A program made the translations under genes and the position numbers. A stretch of DNA of 7,144 nucleotides from JASHVB01 sp049522565 (GTDB lineage: Bacteria > Pseudomonadota > Alphaproteobacteria > Acetobacterales > Acetobacteraceae), in NCBI GenBank assembly GCA_049522565.1, contig JBEKNT010000363.1, positions 1 to 7,144 on the forward strand, in the 5' to 3' direction. The notes under the pieces were generated by a model. The model was not told the DNA's origin, ran no database searches, and saw only the letters and a list, made by a program, of their open reading frames with translations. Below, one piece after another: positions 1 through 5,179 of this stretch. Each line of letters opens with the position of its first letter. Within the stretch, counting starts at the first letter, position 1.

Positions 1-3
1 CCC

Positions 4-37
4 CCGCCGGACGAGCGGCCGTCGGCTCGTCCGGCGG
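4..37. repeat. Perfect 13-bp hairpin (inverted repeat)
   Basis: Bases 4-16 (CCGCCGGACGAGC) are exactly complementary to 25-37, with an 8-base loop at 17-24. No T-run follows on either strand, so it is not a textbook intrinsic terminator. It could still act as a bidirectional transcription block or mRNA-stabilising stem downstream of the minus-strand gene that ends at 310, or be a dispersed repeat. The structure is certain; its role is not. Confidence 0.75.
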
Positions 38-309
38 AGGATCGCCGCGTCGCTGCGCTGCGCGCGATGACCGGACGATGGCCAGCGTTTCCGGTCAGGC
101 CGAAAATGCACTGGCCGGAAGCGTCTTTCAGCCACGCACGCGCCTTGCGCCCGCCGTCGCGGCCTGCACCGGCTTGCCGCCCAGGTCGGACAGGCATGGG
201 CTGCGGCTTGCGATGCACCGGCGGCCGGGCGCCGGGCCACCGCCATACCGGTTGGCCGCTGCCGCGCCGCCCCGATCGCCTCCGCTCCTTCGCGCGGCTC
301 GCGGTCCGA
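38..309. other. Gene-free stretch with a REP-like segment at its left end
   Basis: No convincing coding region was found. Several open frames cross it on both strands, but their translations are rich in Arg, Pro and Ala with no recognisable domain, as expected from GC-rich non-coding DNA. On the minus strand, bases 73-39 (GTCATCGCGCGCAGC then CAGCGACGCGGCGATCC) resemble the dispersed GTCATTGCGAGCG...GCAATCC-type repeat common in proteobacterial genomes. That resemblance is from memory and imperfect. The rest (74-309) shows nothing that can be named. Confidence 0.35.
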
Positions 310-1188
310 TCAGACAACGAGCCCGCTGCCCGCCTGCTCGGCGAGCGTCGTCAGGCTGGACCCACTGCTGGTGCTGGATTGGTTGTTCTCCTGCATGGTG
401 AGCAAGTACTGGTCGGTCAGGCTGGTGACGTAGTTCCGGTCCTGGAATTTCGTGAAATCGAGCCGGGAGCTGATCGCGTTCTCCTGCGCCCCCTGGTCCT
501 GGAAGACGATGGTCTGGGGAATGTCGAGCGCGGTCGTGATCACCTCGAAGTTGGTATAGTTCGACAGCACGTCGTCGGCCGAGCTGATCGAACTGGCCTG
601 GCCGAGGAAGGTGAGCGCGTTCGCCAGGCCAGGCGTCGCCTGGTTGAGCCCCTGGCGCCACTGCACCTCGGCATAGGCATTGGTGAGGGTGGCGATGACC
701 GTCGGATTCTGTAGCTCGGACAGGCCATTCTGCGCGAAGTTGTAGGTCTGGACGGTGCTCAGCCAGGTCGAGTTGCCCAACTGGTTGACCAGCGAATTGG
801 GGTCGGATGGGTCGGACAGCAGGACCTTCTGCGCCAGCGCCGTCTCACCGATATAGCTGGAAAGGCCGTTCGCGGTAAGCAGAACCTGTTGCACGTTGGG
901 GTTCAGCAGGGCGCTTTGGATGCTGGTGGCGTTGGCGACCGCCGTCTTGAACGCCGTGATGGCGCGCGCGACCGTCGGTTGCAGCGCCTCCTGCGCGACG
1001 CCGGTGGTCTGCTCCTGCTGCGCGAGCTTGAGGTCGGTGATCGGGTTGCCGGAAGAGACAAACGTCGTGGTGGGCGTCGACGACGACGAGCCGCTGTACA
1101 GGGCGGTCAGGATCGCGGCAGTGGCGTTCGACGAGCTTTCCCCCGAGAACAGCAGGTTGTAGTTGATCCCGGTGACGATGCCGCTCAT
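310..1188 (-). CDS. DUF1217 family protein, probably flagellum-associated
   Basis: A 292-residue protein recognised as DUF1217 (PF06748) from its central and C-terminal pattern: an ETALAQKVLLSDPSDPNSLVNQL-like block near residues 110-135, then AYAEVQWRQ, TPGLANALTF and SSRLDFTKFQD. In alphaproteobacteria this family often sits in flagellar gene clusters, but its molecular role is not defined. The N-terminus has no signal peptide, and a Ser/Thr-rich low-complexity linker lies around residues 17-50. I chose the ATG at 1188 because GGAGGGG (1194-1200) lies just upstream and the DUF1217-like sequence begins there. The same frame stays open to 1722, but that extension is Arg-rich and unlike the family. 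A CtrA-type box 50 nt upstream fits cell-cycle or motility control. No other flagellar gene is visible in the window, so the flagellar link rests on family and box alone. Confidence 0.85.
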   Translation of the reverse strand: MSGIVTGINYNLLFSGESSSNATAAILTALYSGSSSSTPTTTFVSSGNPITDLKLAQQEQTTGVAQEALQPTVARAITAFKTAVANATSIQSALLNPNVQQVLLTANGLSSYIGETALAQKVLLSDPSDPNSLVNQLGNSTWLSTVQTYNFAQNGLSELQNPTVIATLTNAYAEVQWRQGLNQATPGLANALTFLGQASSISSADDVLSNYTNFEVITTALDIPQTIVFQDQGAQENAISSRLDFTKFQDRNYVTSLTDQYLLTMQENNQSSTSSGSSLTTLAEQAGSGLVV

Positions 1189-1193
1189 GTCCG

Positions 1194-1200
1194 CCCCTCC
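1194..1200 (-). promoter_or_regulatory. Ribosome binding site of the DUF1217 gene
   Basis: On the minus strand GGAGGGG precedes the ATG at 1188 with 5 bases between. It decides the start within a frame that otherwise stays open about 530 bases further upstream. Confidence 0.7.
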
Positions 1201-1238
1201 GCTGGACCTGCCAACGGGGGATGATGGCGCCGGGATGT

Positions 1239-1254
1239 TTAAGGGAGTCTTAAC
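1239..1254. promoter_or_regulatory. CtrA-type binding site (TTAA-N7-TTAAC) with embedded GANTC
   Basis: The sequence TTAAGGGAGTCTTAAC matches the full consensus of the alphaproteobacterial cell-cycle and motility regulator CtrA. Its core is also a perfect TTAAG-N5-CTTAA palindrome. It lies 50 nt upstream of the DUF1217 ATG, a position suited to promoter control. The spacer contains GAGTC (1245-1249), a target of the CcrM-type GANTC methylase found in many alphaproteobacteria. The match is direct; binding and regulation are inferred. Confidence 0.65.
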
Positions 1255-1519
1255 GCGCCGCACCGCCCCATGGATTGACGATCGTCGCTCCGACCGGACT
1301 GTCGGCATCATGGCGGTCCCCGGCATAACCCCGGAAAGCGTCCGGCATCCGCGCCGCCGGTGTGAGGGTGCCCTCCCTTGCATGGCTTCGGCCCCGGCCA
1401 CCGTCATCTTGCCGTCGTCCCCCGCGCGCGCGATTGTCATGACGCGTGCAAGCGGCCCGAGGTTATTGAGAATTTCCCGCAGGATCGGAACACCTGACTG
1501 ATCATCGGCAGAGAGCATC

Positions 1520-1933
1520 GTGAGCAACCGCGCAATCCTCTTTATCGCAGGCCTGCTTGTGGCGTGCGGTGGTCCGCCAAAAGCCCCGACCGAGCCATCG
1601 CCGCAAGCGGCCGCCGCAACCTCCTTGATAACCGGCCCGCAAATCCCGCCGGTGGAATTCGGGCGGCGACCGCCGAACACGCCACTGACCAGCGACAATA
1701 TGCCGTTCTTCGATGCCGTCACCTATTGCGCGTCGACAACCCGCAAGAGCGATAGAATCTACCACGGTCCGGCTTATGAGGCTTGCGTGGAAGACCAGGC
1801 CCACTACCGCATCGTGATCGGCGACGCCATCGATGCCGGGCAATTCCAGGAGGCCGTCGTCAATCGCTGCGCCAAGGCGAGCCGCACCGCGTATCAAGGC
1901 ATGTGGTTTTGCATGAATGGACAGCTGTTCTGA
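1520..1933 (+). CDS. Small putative lipoprotein with four mature-domain cysteines
   Basis: A 137-residue protein of no recognised family. It starts at GTG with a weak AGAGAG upstream. The N-terminus has one Arg, a hydrophobic stretch (about 5-15) and a lipobox Leu-Val-Ala-Cys with the lipidated Cys at 16, so it should be an inner- or outer-membrane lipoprotein facing the periplasm. Residues 17-55 form a Pro/Ala-rich tether. The compact remainder carries Cys70, Cys89, Cys117 and Cys131, enough for two disulfides, and ends in Trp-Phe-Cys-Met-Asn-Gly. Codon choice is consistent with the resident genes (GAT/GAC, CGC, GCC). Its 3' end runs directly into the broken brnA remnant on the other strand, with a 40-base antiparallel overlap. 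It could be a family limited to Acetobacteraceae; function unknown. Confidence 0.65.
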   Translation: MSNRAILFIAGLLVACGGPPKAPTEPSPQAAAATSLITGPQIPPVEFGRRPPNTPLTSDNMPFFDAVTYCASTTRKSDRIYHGPAYEACVEDQAHYRIVIGDAIDAGQFQEAVVNRCAKASRTAYQGMWFCMNGQLF

Positions 1934-2184
1934 GGCGCCTGTCTGCGGAAATAGTCAACGACATCCGCATCGATCCGAAGGGTCAACCGTTGCTTGACGG
2001 GGCGGTAGAATTTGCCCCACACAGCAGCCGACCAGTCCAGGACTTCAGGGATGTCGTCGGTGTTGATCTGGTCGTCCGGCAGGTCGGCGACGGCTTGCAA
2101 TTGCGCCCGCAATTCCGGAGACAGGGTTTCCCGGAGTTCGGCGCGCGCCTCAGAATGTGCCTTCTTCGTAAGCTTTCCGCTCAT
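1894..2184 (-). pseudogene. brnA: brnA antitoxin, 3'-truncated remnant
   Basis: The frame encodes 96 residues whose first ~84 match the BrnA antitoxin family (PF14384). It has the conserved block Asp-Asp-Gln-Ile-Asn-Thr-Asp-Asp-Ile-Pro-Glu-Val (about 37-48), then LDWSAAVWGKFYRPVKQ (49-65), then the ribbon strand and first helix LTLRIDADVVDYFRRQAP. In intact BrnA this continues into a second helix of the type GYQTRINRALR, which completes the ribbon-helix-helix DNA-binding fold. Here it is replaced by 12 unrelated residues read from the antisense of the lipoprotein gene. The junction lies near 1934-1937. Start ATG at 2184, with AAAGG about 8 bases upstream. BrnA normally neutralises BrnT and represses the operon; this copy probably cannot form the repressor fold, though the BrnT-contacting part is not clearly separable. 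Confidence 0.8.
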
Positions 2185-2364
2185 GGGGGTTGCCTTTCTC
2201 ACACCGATGATGCGGCCGACGACCCGGCCGTCCGGCTGCCGGGCCGGCTCCGTGCGGACCACGAACAGGACCGCGATCCCTCCGGCGCTGCCGACCGTCT
2301 GCCACCGCGCCTCGTGCGGATAAGGATCGGGCCGAGGACGATGCTGCGCCGAATGGTGATTCGT
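2150..2364 (-). pseudogene. brnT: brnT toxin remnant, 5'-truncated and frameshifted
   Basis: Read on the minus strand from a stop at 2365-2367, the frame gives DPYPHEARWQTVG, then a hydrophobic strand (GIAVLFVV), then GRVVGRIIGVRKATP. This is the C-terminal half of the BrnT ribonuclease toxin family (PF04365). After KATP, the expected family tail HERKAYEEGTF followed by TGA (2150-2152) is present but one frame away. A single base is missing within or beside the five-base run 2185-2189, so the toxin frame instead runs straight into brnA. In the ancestral frame brnT would overlap brnA by about 35 nt, as is usual for the pair. The N-terminal part, including the WDEAK-like start of BrnT, is absent; the orphan gene ending at 2383 lies in its place. 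The toxin should be inactive. Confidence 0.75.
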
Positions 2365-2382
2365 TTATTCCTCGGCAGGCGC

Positions 2383-3087
2383 TTAGGGCTCATCGTCAGC
2401 TTGCGTTGACGTTGCTGATACCACACCGCAGCCCTTTTGCGTGGTTCCATCCGAGCAGCAATGATAAAGCATGATCTCGACTAAGTGCTTTTTCCACTGG
2501 TCGAGCTCTAACTTTCTCCCGGATGCATAGGACGGGAGAAGACCCAGATAATAGCCATCGCAACCCTTTGCGAGTCGACCGATAAATTTCCGCCACTCCT
2601 CTGGTTTGTGATCCGTACTTGCGCGTCCGAGGAATAATTTATACGTCGAATGTCCGATCCGAAGCTTACTTACGTCCTTGGACACCTCCGTTCCGCTATT
2701 AGAAAGCTCTGATTCAATCAGCCAGACCGCTCTCTTTATATACCGCAACTTACGTTTTTCCTGCCCGTCGGTCGCGCGCGCCGCGCTGGTCTCGTCGACC
2801 TCGACGACTGCCACATCATAAAGGTACTCCCATCGGCGCCATCCCTCGATGCCGGTCGGGACTCCCCCCGACCGGCTCTCGTTCCTACCTGGCTTGCCAC
2901 CAAATACAGCGAATTCCGGCCCGCGATAAACGCCGGCCAGTGCCTTCCGAAGCGACCGGATGAAGGCATCCCGTATGGCAGCCGAACCGCCATCCTCGTC
3001 GCCGAGTTCCTCCATTTCGTGCCACGTGCGGCGCAGCGCGTCGCCAAGCGCATTGCGCAGAAGCCGTTCCGTGTCCGCGTCGTGCAT
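2383..3087 (-). CDS. Orphan low-GC protein with a possible PD-(D/E)XK-like core
   Basis: A 234-residue soluble protein that I do not recognise by name. The ATG at 3087 is preferred because GGGGGA (3095-3100) sits 7 bases upstream; the in-frame ATG at 3108 has no ribosome binding site and lies inside a small tandem repeat. Residues 1-55 are helical and charged. The core has EYLYDVAVVEVD (87-98), then VWLIESELS (121-129), then KDVSKLR (137-143), followed by a hydrophobic stretch. The order Asp91, Glu125-x-Glu127, Lys137/Lys141 resembles restriction-endonuclease-like proteins in which a Glu-x-Glu strand precedes a D-x-x-KL helix; this is a weak pattern match. GC is about 46% over 2581-2760 (by count) against 77% in a sampled row of the next gene, with codons such as ATA, TTA and AGA, suggesting transfer. 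It abuts the broken brnT. Confidence 0.7.
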   Translation of the reverse strand: MHDADTERLLRNALGDALRRTWHEMEELGDEDGGSAAIRDAFIRSLRKALAGVYRGPEFAVFGGKPGRNESRSGGVPTGIEGWRRWEYLYDVAVVEVDETSAARATDGQEKRKLRYIKRAVWLIESELSNSGTEVSKDVSKLRIGHSTYKLFLGRASTDHKPEEWRKFIGRLAKGCDGYYLGLLPSYASGRKLELDQWKKHLVEIMLYHCCSDGTTQKGCGVVSATSTQADDEP

Positions 3088-3094
3088 CGATTTG

Positions 3095-3100
3095 TCCCCC
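3095..3100 (-). promoter_or_regulatory. Ribosome binding site deciding the orphan gene start
   Basis: On the minus strand GGGGGA precedes ATG 3087 with 7 bases between. The upstream in-frame ATG (3108) has only CGTCTGCGTTCAGC-type sequence before it and no purine-rich site. Confidence 0.45.
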
Positions 3101-3101
3101 G

Positions 3102-3127
3102 TCTGCATTCAGCGTCTGCGTTCAGCG
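3102..3127. repeat. 13-bp tandem duplication
   Basis: TCTGCATTCAGCG (3102-3114) is followed immediately by TCTGCGTTCAGCG (3115-3127), differing at one base. It lies just upstream of the orphan gene, near the right border of the low-GC segment. It may be a replication-slippage product or a junction scar. Confidence 0.7.
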
Positions 3128-3186
3128 TTGACGCGTGCCCCTAACCCGTCCAGCCTGCCCCCAATCACGAACTGACACGCCGCACG

Positions 3187-3193
3187 AAGGGGG
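3187..3193 (+). promoter_or_regulatory. Ribosome binding site of the thiolase-like gene
   Basis: AAGGGGG with 8 bases to ATG 3202. It supports this start over the frame's upstream and downstream alternatives. Confidence 0.6.
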
Positions 3194-3201
3194 AAACACA
3201 C

Positions 3202-4458
3202 ATGCCGCTCCCGGCAGACACCGACGCCACCACGCCCAAGTACTTGCGCGACAAATACGCCATCGTCGGCGTCGGCGAGACCACCTATACGCGCGGCTCC
3301 GGCCGCACCACGCGCGCGCTCGGCACCTGGGCGATCCGCAACGCCATGCAGGATGCCGGGCTGAAGGCCAGCGATGTCGACGGCATGTTGTCCTATTCCG
3401 GCAACGATTCCACCTTCGGCCCCTTCCTCGCCGGCGATCTCGGCATAAGGCTGAACTTCTTCATGGACGTGCACGGCGGTGGCTCGTCCACCGAAGCGCT
3501 GATCGGCATCGCCATCGGCGTCATCGAAGCCGGCATGTGCAAGTGCGTGGCGATCTTCCGCTCGATGAACGGCTATTCCCAGGTGCGCATCGGCGGCACC
3601 GGCGCGCGCTCGGCGGCACCGGTCAACGGCGACCAGTTGCACAGCCGCGCCTATGGCTGGCAGAGCGCCGGCCAGATGTTCGCCCCCACCTTCATGCGCC
3701 ACATGTACGACTACGGCACCAGACCGGAACAGGTGGCGATGGTGAAGGTGGTGCACTCCGAGCATGCGTCGAACAACCCGAAGGCGTATTACAAGAAGCG
3801 CTACACGGTGGACGACGTGCTCAGCAGCCGCATCATCTGCAAGCCGCTGCACCTGTTGGACTGCTGCGTGGAAACCGACAACGCCACCTGCGTCATCGTC
3901 ACCCGCGCGGACCGCGCGCGCGACTTGCGCCACACCTCGCCGCTGATCCGCAGCGTGGTCGGCCGGTGCAGCAAGCCGCGCACCGATATGCACTATCAGC
4001 ACGGTCCGATTTCCCGGGTTGCCGGCTACTATGCCAAGGACATCCTGTGGCCCAACGCCGGCCTGGGACCGGAGGACGTGGACGCCACCGGCGCCTACGA
4101 CGCGTTCACCTTCACCGCGATGATCCAGCTCGAGGAATACGGCTTCTGCAAAAAGGGCGAAGGCGGGGACTACGTCGCCAGCGGTATCACCAGGCTGGGC
4201 GGCAAGCGGCCGAACAACACCTCGGGCGGGCATCTGTGCGAGGCCTACACCCACGGCATGAACATGGTGATCGAGAACGTGCGGCAGTTGCGCCACGACG
4301 TGGACGATTCATGTCCGGTCGGGCCGGACGGCAAGCGGCAGCATACCTATGACTATCGCGAGGGCGGCTGCCGCCAGGTGAAGGACATCGAAGTGACCTG
4401 CAATCTCGGCTGGGCCAATCCGATGACCGGATCGGCCATGGTCATGCGGCGCGGTTGA
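3202..4458 (+). CDS. Thiolase-superfamily protein, Ltp2-like acyl-CoA aldolase candidate
   Basis: A 418-residue soluble protein with thiolase/SCP2-thiolase ('lipid-transfer protein') architecture: KYAIVGVGETTYTRGSGRTT at the N-terminus, a central Asp-Val-His-Gly-Gly-Gly-Ser-Ser loop (89-96), and NNTSGGHLCEAYTHGMNMV in the C-terminal half. The loop that normally holds the nucleophilic cysteine has no Cys between residues 88 and 112, so thiolysis by the usual mechanism is unlikely. Tyr299 (in GAYDAFTF) and Tyr349 (in GGHLCEAY) are 50 residues apart. In the steroid side-chain aldolase Ltp2 the active-site tyrosines, as I recall, are 294 and 344, the same spacing and similar contexts. A retro-aldol cleavage of a beta-hydroxyacyl-CoA is therefore the best guess. 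The DUF35 gene follows 12 bases later, as expected for such a complex. Many databases would label it acetyl-CoA acetyltransferase. Substrate unknown. Confidence 0.88.
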   Translation: MPLPADTDATTPKYLRDKYAIVGVGETTYTRGSGRTTRALGTWAIRNAMQDAGLKASDVDGMLSYSGNDSTFGPFLAGDLGIRLNFFMDVHGGGSSTEALIGIAIGVIEAGMCKCVAIFRSMNGYSQVRIGGTGARSAAPVNGDQLHSRAYGWQSAGQMFAPTFMRHMYDYGTRPEQVAMVKVVHSEHASNNPKAYYKKRYTVDDVLSSRIICKPLHLLDCCVETDNATCVIVTRADRARDLRHTSPLIRSVVGRCSKPRTDMHYQHGPISRVAGYYAKDILWPNAGLGPEDVDATGAYDAFTFTAMIQLEEYGFCKKGEGGDYVASGITRLGGKRPNNTSGGHLCEAYTHGMNMVIENVRQLRHDVDDSCPVGPDGKRQHTYDYREGGCRQVKDIEVTCNLGWANPMTGSAMVMRRG

Positions 4459-4463
4459 GGAGG
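4457..4463 (+). promoter_or_regulatory. GAGGAGG ribosome binding site overlapping the thiolase stop
   Basis: GAGGAGG overlaps the TGA stop (4456-4458) of the upstream gene and sits 7 bases before ATG 4471. This arrangement suggests translational coupling of the two subunits. Confidence 0.75.
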
Positions 4464-4470
4464 CACGGAC

Positions 4471-4992
4471 ATGGCACTCAAGGGCGACTATCTCGGCATG
4501 GCGCTGACGGTCGATGACCTCGACATCGAGAACCTCGAATACTTCAAGCACTGCGCCGCGCACGACTTCCACCTCCAGCAGTGCGACGATTGCAAGAAGC
4601 TGCGCTATCCGCCGACCACGGCGTGCCCGTGGTGCACCTGCCTGACCTCCACCTGGACACCCGTCGAAGGCAAGGGCGAGGTGCATTCCTACGAGGAAGT
4701 GCACCACGCCATCCAGCCGGCGTTCAAGACGCACACCCCGTATCTCGTGCTGCTGGTCGATCTCGATACGCAGAAGGGCCAGCCGACGCCGGACGAGGCG
4801 CTGCGCGTGGTCGGCAACCTGACCACCCCGGACGGCAAGCTGGCACCCCCGGACGCGGTCAAGCAGATCGGCATCGGCTCCCGCGTCCGGATGGTGTTCA
4901 CGGATGTGTCGGACGGGTTGTCACTGCCGCAATGGACGCTCGACGAAGGGGCGAAACAACCGGAAAAGCCGTGGCGTTATCCGCAGGAATAG
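4471..4992 (+). CDS. DUF35 zinc-ribbon/OB-fold acyl-CoA-associated protein
   Basis: A 173-residue protein of the DUF35 family (zinc ribbon PF12172 plus OB fold PF01796). An N-terminal helix (about 18-35) leads into a rubredoxin-like zinc ribbon with Cys38-x2-Cys41 and Cys52-x2-Cys55. The OB fold follows from about residue 62 (GKGEVHSYEEVHHA...) through the GSRVRMVF strand. Such proteins pair with thiolase-like partners; in Ltp2-ChsH2(DUF35) the DUF35 domain is required for a stable, active aldolase and helps form the acyl-CoA site. Here it is a stand-alone protein rather than fused to a MaoC hydratase as in ChsH2. Tight spacing and a shared ribosome-binding/stop overlap with the gene before make it the partner subunit of that enzyme. 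The C-terminus, beyond the OB fold, is hydrophilic. Confidence 0.9.
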   Translation: MALKGDYLGMALTVDDLDIENLEYFKHCAAHDFHLQQCDDCKKLRYPPTTACPWCTCLTSTWTPVEGKGEVHSYEEVHHAIQPAFKTHTPYLVLLVDLDTQKGQPTPDEALRVVGNLTTPDGKLAPPDAVKQIGIGSRVRMVFTDVSDGLSLPQWTLDEGAKQPEKPWRYPQE

Positions 4993-5032
4993 ATCGCATC
5001 GAAACATGTATGCTACCTGCTCTCCTACGTCT

Positions 5033-5129
5033 TGGCGGGCGAAGGCGCGCCATCCACGGCTCTCCTGCGCGGATAGCGAAAGTCGTGGATGTCGGCCGGG
5101 GCCTGCCACCGGGCTCTTGACCCGGTGGC
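5033..5129. repeat. Three-hairpin intergenic repeat element
   Basis: Three stems sit in series. TGGCGGGC-GAAG-GCGCGCCA (5033-5052) has one G-G mismatch. CATCCACG (5051-5058) pairs with CGTGGATG (5084-5091), and the pairing continues inward with a wobble and two mismatches. GCCACCGGG (5105-5113), loop CTCTTGA, pairs with CCCGGTGGC (5121-5129). The style, including AAGTCGTGGATG and CCGGG-N-TTGACCCGG, resembles dispersed intergenic repeats I associate with Acetobacteraceae and relatives. It lies between the DUF35 stop and the PhyH start, so it may end or attenuate the aldolase transcript. No T-run follows. Confidence 0.65.
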
Positions 5130-5179
5130 CGGTACGACGATGCGAGCGTCGCCGAAGCGTCAACTATTGAGCAGTTGGC

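Larger units (their letters stand above)
1189..1519. other. Intergenic region between DUF1217 and lipoprotein genes
   Basis: About 330 bases between two gene starts. It contains the DUF1217 ribosome binding site and a CtrA-type box at 1239-1254. The two genes point away from each other, so their promoters should lie here, but no clear -35/-10 pair could be assigned. On the minus strand an ATG at 1518 opens a frame whose first ~50 residues (starting MLSADDQSGVPILREI) look more protein-like than typical GC-rich noise. Beyond about 1385 the protein-like character moves to another frame that ends at TAA 1250-1252. It might be a small decayed gene or chance; I do not annotate it as a gene. Confidence 0.5.

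Noticed and set aside
1189..1722. N-terminal extension of the DUF1217 frame
   Set aside because: A good ribosome binding site precedes ATG 1188 and family-like sequence starts there; the extension crosses the CtrA box and the antisense of the lipoprotein gene.
2185..2364. brnT-brnA as a genuine toxin-antitoxin fusion gene
   Set aside because: The family tail of BrnT is still readable one frame away and the toxin N-terminus is missing, so the fused frame is best explained by decay, not by a designed fusion.
3109..4296. Long antisense open frame (395 residues) across the thiolase-like gene
   Set aside because: It is a shadow of the high-GC coding strand: the translation is rich in Ala, Val, Gly and His with no domain, while the plus strand encodes a clear thiolase fold.
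3135..4352. Second long plus-strand frame overlapping the thiolase-like gene
   Set aside because: Arg/His-rich translation typical of an out-of-frame reading of GC-rich codons; no start signal or family resemblance.
5105..5129. Canonical intrinsic terminator after the DUF35 gene
   Set aside because: The stem is strong but no T-run follows on either strand and it lies 112 bases past the stop codon.
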